DNA of 64,000 bases, from the NCBI GenBank assembly GCA_965178125.1, contig OZ237744.1:930001-994000 (forward strand), given 5' to 3'. Numbering within the stretch: position 1 is the first letter of the stretch; each line of letters opens with the position of its first letter. The position numbers were made by a program, and so were the translations under genes. This document shows positions 48,501 to 58,732 of this stretch, piece after piece. The DNA comes from Bilabrum cf. latius (taxonomy: Eukaryota; Bigyra: Bicosoecida; Bigyra; Bicosoecida). A model generated the notes under the pieces. It was not told where the DNA came from, made no database searches, and was given only the letters and a program-made list of their open reading frames with translations.

Positions 48501-51348
48501 GGTCTGGCTGTGCTGGCCCATTTAATTGGGCACAAGTCGACTGGAACCATGGCCAAGGAGGGCCTTGGGCGCATCCTGCAGGTCATGCAAAGAGTAGCGA
48601 CTCTAGAGCGGCTGCTCGCTGCGATCCAGGGGCAGACAACGAGTGATCTGGTGGTGTCCACCTCTGCACTGAGAGCCCTGCAGCAGGCCGGTGGACCCGC
48701 ATTTGCCCACGTGCTGCACAATACGCAAGAAGTCGACGAGCAACTGCGAACGGCAGCAGAAAGCAGGGCTATCAGCGGGCCGCGCGCAGTTAAGACCAGG
48801 GATGTTCCCGACTTTGAGGAAGCTGCGCGGCTGCGGAATGAAATCAACATGATGTTTGACGGGATCGACTCTCCGCAGTACTTCAGCTGGACCTTTGCGG
48901 AGACAGGGGCGGGACGCCGCAGCCTGGGTACTTCCAGCCAAGAGGTCGCCACGCAGGCCCTTCGACTCCAGACAGAGCTGGAGCGAAATGCCAGGGAACT
49001 CAAGCGGGTGAGGTAGGCAATTTAGGACAGCAAGGCAGGCGGCGGTGGGCATGGAAGCAGCCAGGAGGGCAGCGCAAGCGGCGCCAGCGCGGATCCGGCC
49101 GCGACTTCGGAGCAGCTGCAGACTGCAGCGATCGGAAAGGCGCTCGGCCTCGACCCGAAGGACGCGGCCTCACCCAGTGCCATCCGTTCCAGAGGACGGT
49201 GCGCCCGCGGCATGCTTGTGGAGCGAATCCTTGGAGTGCCGCAGCAGGTCTTCGAGGCGCTCGTGCTCAGGCCCCTGGTACGGTCTCGGGGTGGTGGATA
49301 GCTGAGAGACACCACTGAGGATGGCTGTGCCCCGCCGCTGCATGAGACCTCATTCCTTTAGCAGCGCTTTGAGCACTCCTTTCCGAGGGGGCTGCCGGAC
49401 GCTTGCATCGCGGCTGCAGACCGCATGGACGACACGCTCAAGAAAGGCCGGGCTGCAGATGGATCGGAGCTCCCAGCCGTCGCATCCGGTGCTGGCGGTG
49501 GAAGCCAATCTACCGGAAAGCGCGGGAGCGTAGAAGGGGAGGGAGCCGGAGCTGCAGCCAGCAGCAAGAAGAGAAAGAGGCGCGGCAGGGGTGGGGATGG
49601 GGGCCGCCGGGGAGGCAAGACGCAGGCAGCCGGCCAGCGGCTAGAGTCGAAAGATGAGGACGAGCTGGACTCTGCCTCGACACCCTCGCCCCCACTGGAC
49701 CTCATCATGGTGGCTGCAGAGTACGGCGCAGGCGAGGGTATGCACATCCATGACTGGCGAGTCGGGCCCGTGCTCCGTGCCGGCAAGGCCATCAAAGACC
49801 TGCAGTACGTGGAGGCAGCCCCATCTCGGTCGACGAGTCGAAGCACCGGTACCAGCTCCGGCAGGCAGAGTCGGTCGTCCGGGCAGCAGAGCTTTCGAAA
49901 TGACTCCAGCACCAGACTGCTTGGGAGTGGCGGAGATTCGTCAAGCGCGGGTGCTGACGCCGACCCCGGCTCTGGCGTGTCTGAGTCTCGGCGCGGCTTG
50001 GGCGGGGCCACCACGGGGGACGATAGCGACGATGAAGTGGACGGAGGGAGCGAAGGAGGCAGGGATGACGTCGAAGGTAGTCAGCCGGACGAGTTGTCGA
50101 AACGAGAGAAGGCAGAGATGCCTCTTGGGATTGTTCCGAAGCCGCCGCTACCGCTGCTGTCCTACTCCCAAAAGGATGCATCTCACGGTGGGCGCCGCAT
50201 GGAGGACTACCGCGTGCGCCTAATCACTGGGACAGAAATGAGGGCGAGAGCCAGACAGCTGGTAAGCCAGGCGAAGTCAGACGTGTTCAAGACCGAGGCG
50301 CAGGCGGCCGGATCCGCCCTTGGGGCAGCCAGGTCGGCCATTCTGCAGCGCGAATGGAGCAAGCATTTCGTGGAGTGCAAGCTATGCGAGCGTTTGTATC
50401 CAACGTCCACCGAGGCGCTGGAAATGCGTTACTGCTCGGAGTGCAGATGCAGCGTGTGCTTCAAGTGCGACTGCAGCGTGTACCACTTGGAGTATCGCCT
50501 GAGCCTGCTGGACCAGCTGGAGGCTACCTAGGAAGAACAGGACAGAAGCAAGGCGGATGCGAAGCGCAGCAAGCGAGCCAAGAAGAAACAAAAGGCCAAA
50601 GAGAAGAGGCAGCAAGCCAAGGAAGAAGCTGAGCGCAAGCAAGCAGGGGCCAAGGCAGCCAGGAAGAAGCGAGCAGCCGAAAGCCAAAGCAAGCTAGCAG
50701 CCAAGCCGGCAAGTGGGCGCGGCGATGAAGCAGCTACAACGGGTCCCTTGGCAGAGTCTTTGTCGTCCAAGTCTGGCGGGCGACCTTTGAAATCGGTGGT
50801 CAGCGGCAAACACGGCGATAGCAAGTCAAAGAGGGTACCCCGGGCGGACGCGGGCGCATCTACTGCATTGGGTATTGGCGGTAGCATGGAGAAGGCCTCT
50901 CGATGCAAGCGGTCCAATCCAGGGTCTGGACAGGGCTCGAGGGACGCATCGAGGTCAGCCTCCCCAAAGATTGAGATCGACGTGCCCTTGATCGTGCGGC
51001 CAACTCATAAGCCGCCGGCCGACAAACCTAGCGCAGCACCAGGGGGCAAGCAGACCCAGCGCAGCTCGAAGCGCCGCGGGAAGCGCAGCAAGCACAAGAA
51101 GACCGGCTCGCAGGGCCAGGCAGAGGTGCGGCCGCCTGAGTTGGATGCCAGGCAGAAGAAAGTGCTTCTGCCAGCCACACAGGCAGCCGCCGCAGCGGAG
51201 AAGGCATAGCCGAAGCAAGGACACCGCAGCTCCGGCCGACCTACCAGTGGTCCCCATTAGTCGTCGCGCTCCAACTCGAAGCAGCCGGCCCTCGTGCCCA
51301 GCATCGGATGGGGCGCCGTGACCGGTGCTGGCTCAGGCTCAGGCTCAG

Positions 51349-51409
<61 letters not shown>

Positions 51410-52367
51410 AGCTGACTCTGGAGCAGTGGGCGTTTCCCAAGCACCGGCTCTGCCCGTGCTCGGCGGAGGTGCTCCGAGCCGTGGGTCTGGTGCACCAGGG
51501 CTGCCCCTTGCCCTGGGCCTGCCCGCGCGACAGAACAGCGCGGGTACGATCGGCTCTAACCTGACCCGGGCCGAGTCCGATCCTCCCATGGGAGTTGGGG
51601 TCGGTGGTCCTGGGATTTGGGAACCTACGCTGCCCCTTCCGCTCCCGGGCCAGCATGCACCTCCTCTCCCGGGCCCGAGCACTGCTGCAGCAGCAGCACA
51701 GTTCCCTGCCGCCAGCGCTGTGATGTCCGCGGGGCCAGGTGCCGGACACGTGCACACAGGGGGGCTCTGGAGCAGCCAGGCTGGACCAGTGGACGCCATC
51801 GGGACCCTCGCACCACCTGGGACGGAGAGCGGCGGCCTCGCTGCTGGCATGCAGGCGCAAGGCCCCCACGCCCACGGCGGGCTGCATGCCTCCCTCCCAC
51901 TTGCCACACCGCTGCAGGGGCAGGGCGCAGGGCTCGGCATGGGAGCACAGAGCCCGCTAGCCGGAGCAGGTATGACAGGAGTCGGCAGCGGTGGAGGCCC
52001 CAGCATGCTGCCCCTGCCTCTGTAGGGGCAGAGCACCGCAGGGGGGTTGCCGCCAAGCACACTGGCTGGCACGCTAGGAGCATCGACTGCCATCGCCACC
52101 GGGGCGGATGTGGCCGTGAGCAGCGGGATCGGGCCCCCTGAGGACGCCGGTCCAATGCTAGGATCGCCCTTCTTGGGAGGGGTGGGCCTGAGCGAGTCAT
52201 TGCAAGGCATGCTCGGTGGGGCCGAGACTGCTAGTGGGCAGGAAAAGACGAGCGCTCGCAGCGCAGGTGATTCATCAGCCGGGCAGATCGAGACGAAGGT
52301 GCCGAGCCTTGGCGTGGAACAGGAGGATTCCAGCCTGGGGCTCTTCAGTTTTGATTCGCTGCAGTAA
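45555..52367 (+). CDS. Giant armadillo-repeat protein with Cys cluster (2,270 aa)
   Basis: One uninterrupted frame from ATG at 45555 to TAA at 52365-52367, passing fourteen TAGs (45999, 46395, 47010, 47751, 47925, 48363, 49014, 49023, 49299, 49359, 50529, 51207, 51258, 52023). Importin-alpha-like armadillo repeats lie at about 860-1,020 (KEACWTLSNIAAGTE; RNEACWVVLNAASCGTD) with weaker helical repeats before them. A basic KKRKRRGRGG tract near 1,345 looks like a nuclear signal. A compact Cys cluster near 1,612-1,650 (CKLCERLY, then CSECRCSVCFKCDC) resembles a zinc-binding module. A Lys/Ala-rich helix, a Gly-Ser repeat and a Gly/Pro/Ala-rich tail follow. The repeats place it in the importin-alpha superfamily, but length and layout do not fit a transport receptor. 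A karyopherin-derived scaffold is inferred. Confidence 0.75.
51330..51407 (+). repeat. (GGCTCN)13, Gly-Ser repeat
   Basis: Thirteen hexanucleotide units, GGCTCA three times then GGCTCT, encode (Gly-Ser)13 in the ARM protein's C-terminal region. It probably forms a flexible linker and is likely to vary in length. Confidence 0.9.
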
Positions 52368-52443
52368 ATCGCGTTCATGAATCGTCTTGGTGTGCATGCC
52401 CTGCCTGGTACACTGAGGTTAGTTTCGATTCTAGATCAATCAG

Positions 52444-52842
52444 TCACTTTCGCATCCTGTCATCGTTCCTAGGGAAACCATCACTATCATCGAGTCCATC
52501 TGTCCTCTCTGGCCTCAAAATCTTGGAAAATACCGTCTTCTGGATGTTCTTGGGCGAGGTCTGCGACGAGGTAGGAGGCAAGCATGGACTTCACGAGGGG
52601 GTTCAGCGAGCAGCAATCGACCATGCACATACCTACGACACAAAAAATTATCATACCTCTGCGTTCACGCTGACTGTGAAAATCGCCATCGCCGCCAAGC
52701 CATACGCTGCGTACCAATACATGATGTTGTTGCCATTGTCTGTGGCCGGCTTCTTGTTCCACCAGCCACCAGTCGGCGTCCATACATACCTAGGGTAATA
52801 AAATCTTCTACCTCCGCCCTAGAGCACCCTCGAGACGCGCAT
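52444..52842 (-). CDS. Small single-pass membrane protein (100 aa), possibly mitochondrial
   Basis: Two exons, 52842-52657 and 52560-52444, with a 96-nt GT-AG intron in phase 0 and a TGA stop. It becomes visible only if TAG at residue 8 is read as Gln (MRVSRVLQGG). Then come RRFYYPRYVWTPTGGWW, a hydrophobic segment (MYWYAAYGLAAMAIFTVSV) and a charged tail ending NDDRMRK. Size, the Arg-rich N-terminus, the aromatic Trp-Pro-Gly-Gly-Trp-Trp motif and the single span recall small accessory subunits of respiratory complexes, but I cannot assign one. A nearer acceptor at 52633 would give a shorter C-terminus. Confidence 0.6.
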
Positions 52843-52962
52843 ATCAAGCTTCAACTGGCCACTCCCCCGCAGCAAAACAAGAACTGATTTATAAAATATA
52901 CACATTACATTAAATATTATTCGGAGTCGAAATTGTGCAGCGTCACGAGTTGCACCTTCGCA
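52843..52962. promoter_or_regulatory. Shared divergent promoter, small membrane protein / glucuronokinase
   Basis: 120 nt lie between opposite start codons, with a strongly A/T-rich core (about 52885-52920) that stands out from its GC-rich surroundings. Confidence 0.45.
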
Positions 52963-55229
52963 ATGGCCTCCGCGTCTGGATCGCGAGTGTCTGCCGGCAA
53001 GTGCCCCGTTCTGTTTATTGGTAAATCTCATTCATTGCCACTGGTGACACCAGAGTTCCCTGTAGCTCTGCAACCTCAGGGAAAGTCGGGGCAAAGATGC
53101 ATGGACTCGATCTTTGAAGAAGTCTCCAAAGCAGGGGTTACAAAGGAGCAATGCTACGTTCTTACTGACGCTCTTCATTACAAGAATTTTGAGCGGTGGG
53201 CAGTTTCGCATGGGCTAGGTGTTGATCACGTAATCAATAGCGGCCGTACCCTCGCCGACAGCAGGTGAGGCACTGGCGACGTCGTACGCAACCCAATAAC
53301 GACCCTGGTGCATCCGGCATCGCACCTTGCGACTGGACGCTCATGCGTTTACGTTTTATTCGCAGCTGCAGCAAAGCTGATTTGCAGGATGCCCTCGCAA
53401 GGGGTGATGTGTTTGGCTCAGGGGTTACGGTGGTTGCAGCCGACGCGCTGCCGGCCGAAGCTGGATCTCTGACATTTGCCATCGGCACCCTTCGTTCCGA
53501 TTTGACGAGAACAGCCGTGCTATCTTGTCCCACCGGACGCAAGCCGGGTGCTCCAGAGAAAGAAGAGGGGACAGCCCCCCGCTGCTTCGCGTGCTCGGCG
53601 CCCGGCCAGCCCGGGCTGCTGTCCGCCCTCTCCGCGGAGAGTCCATCCGGCGCAACTTCCGAGGCAAGAAGCTGCCCCGTCGTGTTTCATTTGAACTCGG
53701 GTGCCTGCGCTGCGCTGGCCGCGGCCAGTCGGGCGGGTGGGCGTGCTGCTCCCACGGGTGCAGCAGGGTCTGCATGCGACGACGGTGCCGATGGACCGGC
53801 GACAGGGGCCGGTGGTGGTGCTGCATTCGAGAGCGCTGCAGGTCGCGTCCCAGGGCCCCTCTCAGCGATCGCTGAGCTGCTGAACGCCAAGGAATGCCCT
53901 GTGTCTCTCCTCGAGACGGAGGCCCCCGTCCTGTCGCTGGGCGCCATGGACGGCACTGTACCCACCCTGGACCCAAGCCCAGCGGGCACTGGGCTCATGG
54001 TGCAGACCCCGCCACCAGGGAGCGTGCACGCCCGAGCGCAGGCACGGGTGGGTCTCATGGGGAACCCTTCGGACGGATACAACGGGAAGAGCGTTTCGCT
54101 CACGCTGGAGAATTTCTGGGTGGACGTGTGGGCCTGGCCCTCTGCCACGACCCGCATCCTGCTGCACCCCCTGTACGACCCCATCGAGTTCAGGTCGCCC
54201 GAGGAACTGGTGGCCATTTCGAAGAGAGAGGGCTACAGCGGGGGCACCAGGCTTCTCATGGCTGCCATCTACAGGTTCTACCGCCAGTGCCAGGAGCACG
54301 GCGTCAAGCTAAGGGGAGACGCGGGTGTCACACTCAAGTATCACACCAATGTGCCGAGGCAAGTTGGACTCGCGGGGTCCAGTGCCATCATCACCGCGAT
54401 CCTGCGCGCACTCGCTGCCTTCCATCGGATCGACACGGACGAGCGGCTGGCGTCCGCTGGCCTGTCCAAGCCAAAGATGCCTGGGTTCGTGCTGGCCATC
54501 GAGAACGAGGAGCTCGGCATCAGCGCTGGCCTGCAGGACAGGGTCGTGCAGTGGTACGAGGGTCTCGTGCACATGGATTTCAACAAGGATGCCATCGATA
54601 GCCTGGGTCACGGGACGTACACGAACCTGAGCACCGGCGTGCTGCCGCAGCTGTTCCTGGCGTACGCCCCCGATCCCTCGGACAGCGGGCGCATCCACAT
54701 GCCGATCCGCAAGCGTTGGCTAGAAGGAGACAAGGAAGTTGTGGCTGCGATGCAAGACATCGCTTCGAACTGCGACGCAACCCGGGAGCTGCTGGCAGAG
54801 GCTGAAGCTAAGAGCACGCCCAAATCAGTGGTGGCCCGCAAGCTGGGAGCGCTTGTCCGGCGCAACTTCAAGGGAAGGCTAGACCTGTTCACGGCCCCTG
54901 CTCTCGGGGACGTCAACCTGCAGATGATCGGCATTGGGGAAGGCCTTGGGGCGGCTGCCAAGTTCCCCGGGTCGGGTGGGGCTGTGGTAGGAGTTGTTGA
55001 TGCGATCGGAATGGCGGCCAAGGGCTCCATCGACTGGGCCGAGGGCGCGGCGATTGCGGACACCGACCTTGCCTCGGTGGCCAAGGAGGTTGTTGGGTAT
55101 GCTGAAGCCTCCGAGCGGGCGCTGGACGCACTGAGAGTGGCGTATTAGGCCAAGGGTTTCGTTTTCGTACCGATTGTACCTCATGGCCCGACGGCCGGTG
55201 GCGGAATGGGTCCCGTGGAGATCGTGTGA
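52963..55229 (+). CDS. Glucuronokinase (GHMP kinase) with N-terminal extension
   Basis: Two exons, 52963-53264 and 53366-55229, with a 101-nt GT-AG intron splitting an AGC codon; 721 aa, TGA stop. The C-terminal half aligns along plant glucuronokinase: ARVGLMGNPSDGYNGKSVSL, the GHMP loop VGLAGSSAIITA, ELGISAGLQDRVVQWYEGLV, YAPDPSDSGRIH, KRWLEGD and KFPGSGGAVV. It should phosphorylate D-glucuronate at C1, feeding UDP-glucuronate salvage after inositol oxygenation. The N-terminal third (KCPVLFIGKSHSLPLVTPEF, ERWAVSHGLGVDHVINSGRT) resembles part of a sugar nucleotidyltransferase fold but looks incomplete, and is joined by an Ala-rich linker. A TAG at 55146 extends the C-terminus by 27 residues. 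Its 3' end lies 43 nt from that of RBR ligase 2. Confidence 0.87.
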
Positions 55230-55271
55230 GGTTGCTTGAGATAGGTGGGTTACTCAAAGAATGCAAAGAAA

Positions 55272-57371
55272 TCATCCGGGCCTCCCATGCAACTTGCGTC
55301 CAGCAGGCTGCCCGCCCGCAGCGCCCTAATAACCTGACCCAGCGATCGCACCACCACCCGCACCCGCGATCCACGGCTCCAAGTAAGATTCCCTACCCGC
55401 CGCACCGATGGCCCCGACCATGCTGTCTGCGTATCCGGTGGCCATCGAGACCTCCGCGGCTCCAGCCTTCGCGGCTCCCCGCCCGATCGCTTGCGAACTA
55501 GATGCCCTCGGCAGCGTGCGTGACTCAAGCTTGGCTATCACCTCGGACACCACCTTCGCATCCGCTAGGCTGTCCTCATCCTCGTTCTCGTACGCCTGCA
55601 GCTGCTCGTAGCTTCGCAATAGCGCCCCGTGCAGGTCCTGGATCTTGCGCGACTGGTCCGGGTCCCCGAATCGCGCTGCCAGGCTCTCTGGGGTCTGCTG
55701 CAAGTGCACCTGTACCTGCAGCCGCTGGATCATTTCAAGCGTCACGGACATTGTGGCTCTAAACCGGAGCTGGTCCACGGAGCCCTCCGCAAGGAAGTAC
55801 GAGTGCGCGAATGACCAGCACATGGCCCTCCGAGCTGCCTTGATGGTCGCCAGCATCGAGTTGATCTGGTCCGACACGCGGGGTCCGAGCAGCTTGGCCA
55901 CGGCCGCCTTGTACTGCTTCGGCATGGCTCGCACGGATTCATCGAAGTTGTCTCGGTGGATTGCGAACCGCTTGCCGTACCATCGGATCCTCTCTTCGCT
56001 CTCCACCATGTCGGTCGGACTCGACAGCTCGGCGAACGCATCGGGGGCCTTATCGTCCGTGTTGAAACCTCGGTCCGTACCATCACCGTAAATATCTAGG
56101 GTGGACCAGTCAAATGATGTCCCGCACATTGCGCAAGTGACAAAGTCGCAGCCGCTAATCTTGGTGCAGATGGCACCGCAACCCCTCCATGGGCACTTTT
56201 TCGTGTTGTGCATGGACAAAACCGTTCTATCTGCCTGCGAGTCGCGCCACTTGAATTCGCCAGTTGTCAGCATTTTGGCCGCGTCCCCGATGCTGGTATC
56301 GTACCCCACCGATGTCTCGTATACTTTCACTCGTAGCTTCCACAGCTGAAAGTGCGCGCACCGCATCGGGGCGTGGAACACCTTGTGGCACCCAAAGCAA
56401 TACTCCCTGCCGCAGGTACAGCGCACCCCGACGTTTCTTCGCGTTCCCGCTGCTGGCCAGTAGCTGCGCAGCTCGCACTCCCTGTTCGGACACTCCGTCA
56501 CTAATTGATTTCCCCTCTCGAATCGCCTTGCCAGGATGCTTCTGCACACCTGCAAGTCCTTGGGGGTCAGGAAGTCGGAGTATTGCTAGTAGGCGAGCGG
56601 TTCCGTGCACCCGTGCTGAGGGCATGTGGGGGTAGTAGTCATCGAGGCGGCCAGCACACCCAGGCAGGTCTGCACGTGAGCCCCGTAGCAGTCTCTGCAG
56701 AACCAGTGCCCGCATGCCATGGCATACGCAGCTGCCTCGGTCTCAAGCATGTTGAAACATATCTCGCACATGAGCTCGCCCCGGGCAGCCGCATCTGCAG
56801 GGAAGGAGGACCGGTGCCTAGCTCCAGCGGAATCTGTCCGGGTCAGCTCCCCGGAGAGTGGCACGCCGCTGGCGCTGGTAGTGCCAGCAGCAGTGCCAGC
56901 AGCTGCTTCAGTGCCCTACTCGTTGAACACTGGTTCTATGAACGTCATGTGGAGCTTCCGTTGCAACTACTCTTGCCCCTCGACCGTGCCGAGCGTGCTG
57001 GTCGCCATGTCAGCATCCCAGCCCACTTCCTGCAGAACCCGATCTGCCGCCCCTCTCGTTACGCTGCATTGACTACTTAGCTCTGATACCATTGATAGCC
57101 TTATGTTTGCGAGCTCATCGAGCGAAACGGGCGTGGGTATGGCATCGTTGGCGTCCAGCTTAGACGCCAGCGATGAACTTCCTGCACCACTTGACGCGCC
57201 CGAACCTGTCGCAGCCCCGTAGCTTATTCCCGGTATAGACTCATGATGGGCTGCCAGCGCCAATCCGCCAGCTGCAGCAACACCCGCCTTCTCCATGTCG
57301 GCTTCAAGATCTATGCTATCATCCTCATCGTCCTCAAAGTCCCAATCGTCGTCCTGTCCAGAGTCTGACAT
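55272..57371 (-). CDS. RBR E3 ubiquitin ligase, Ariadne-type, copy 2
   Basis: Single exon, 699 aa, TGA stop, with TAGs at 56967, 56916, 56586 and 55326. The layout matches copy 1: acidic DDDWDFEDDEDD N-terminus, UBA-like segment, RING1 (CEICFN...CRDCYGAHV), IBR (CTCGREYCFGCHKVFHAP) and a RING2 region starting KKCPWRGCGAIC with the catalytic-position Cys in ISGCDFVTC. A helical Ariadne-like domain follows (RRAMCWSFAHSYFLAEG). The last Cys pair of RING2, WCWQC in copy 1, is replaced by FDWSTL, so the second zinc site looks incomplete and activity may be altered or lost. RING1 DNA is nearly identical to copy 1, while most other regions have diverged strongly. Confidence 0.87.
56674..56805 (-). 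repeat. RING1 block nearly identical to 33740-33871
   Basis: This is the partner of the block in RBR ligase 1: 132 nt, 129 identical, with three synonymous changes and abrupt loss of similarity at both edges. Confidence 0.9.
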
Positions 57372-57532
57372 GCTGATTTCTTGACAGCGCTAGTACTACC
57401 CTAATCCACGCTACTCAGTATCCTTCGTTGGTACGAAACCAAGTGTACACCGCAGTTTGTGAGCGTTCTCTCTGCTTGGTCGTCACATTTCGAGGCAGCT
57501 CAAATGCGGCCTAAAAAGGCATAAAACTAAGT
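57372..57532. promoter_or_regulatory. Shared divergent promoter, RBR ligase 2 / methyltransferase
   Basis: 161 nt lie between opposite start codons. No motif was recognised. Confidence 0.4.
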
Positions 57533-58652
57533 ATGGAATACACGGATGAAATGTTTGACTTCTCACTGTTTGATAAGCCATCAGTTAGGGCTGAGGTCCC
57601 GGGTACGGATCATCTAGAGATCGAAGTAAGTGCTCAGCCGCAAGCAGTTGCGGTAGTTCGTATGCAGTGGGCATACTGTTGAGTCGGCTCTCATTGCACT
57701 AGTCTTGCAGGACTTCAAAGATGTGTACGAGCCCGCCGAAGACACATGGTTGCTTCTAGATTCGCTAGCATCAGAGCTGTCGTCCGATGAGTTGAACGAT
57801 ACCAGGCTTGCCCTTGAAGTTGGTCCAGGATCAGGTGCAATTTCCGCATACGTAGCTCGGGAGTTTGCCTAGAGCCACAAAGCCGCGACTAGGGTGCCTG
57901 TTGCAGTCCTGTGCTGCGATCTGAAGCTGGATGCATGCCAAGCAACTCTGCAGACATCAACGGGAGCTTTGCGGCGACTTGAGCACGCTGCAGTCGCGTC
58001 TACATCCACCGTTGAAGCCACTGAAGCAAGTTGTGAATGCAAATCGCTTTCTTCTCATGCTGAGTTTGATGTCATCCTGCCATCGTTGCCGGAGCCCTCT
58101 ACAGCGGCAACTGGCGGTGCTGCTGCTGGAGCGGGCAGCGCATCGTTACCGTCAGCGGTGTCGCCCTGCTGGCGAGCACCCCTCGAGGTTGTGTAGGGTG
58201 ATCTAGCGTCATGCTTGCTGCCTCGCCTGGCTGGTGCGGTCGACCTGCTGCTGTTTAATCCCCCGTATGTGCCCTCCCCTGAGCACGAGATAGGAGCTGA
58301 CAAGGCCGCGGCTGCATGGGCAGGGGGCCTCCACGGCCGCCAGGTAATCGACCGGTTCCTTCCCATCATGGCAAAGCTTCTATCTGCTCGCGGCAGGGCG
58401 TACGTGGTGCTAGTGCGGGAGAACAAGGTGGGAGAGGTGGCGAGGGCGGGGCTCGCGCTGGGCCTCAGCTGCGGCCGAGTGGCAGGCACCAGGGCAATGA
58501 ACGAGAGACTCATGGTAGTCAAGTTTCAGAGAATCGAAGGGGGAGAGAAGACGATGGGAGGTGCGGGCGCAGGTCCTGGCCCGCACGAAGGTGCAGGTGC
58601 AGAACGTGGTGCAAGTTGTGCAAGTGAGGCAGCAGCTGGTGGCGCTTCCTAA
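57533..58652 (+). CDS. N6AMT1/MTQ2-like eRF1 glutamine methyltransferase
   Basis: Two exons, 57533-57625 and 57711-58652, with an 85-nt GT-AG intron in phase 0; 344 aa, TAA stop. Family landmarks are VYEPAEDTWLLLDSL, the SAM-binding ALEVGPGSGAISAYVA, and the catalytic NPPY at 214-217 in LLLFNPPYVPSPEHEIG, followed by AAWAGGLHGRQVIDRFLP. Human N6AMT1 with TRMT112 methylates the Gln of the GGQ motif in release factor eRF1. This protein is longer because of a 90-100 residue Ala/Ser/Cys-containing insert between motif I and NPPY, and a Gly/Ala-rich tail. TAGs lie at about 57867 and at 58194, the latter just before GDL upstream of NPPY. Confidence 0.87.
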
Positions 58653-58732
58653 CGATCGCATTGTGACAGCGTTAGACTTGCAACGAACCCTCTTGGCTTG
58701 AAGGAAGGATTTTCATGCACATCATGTTCCTG

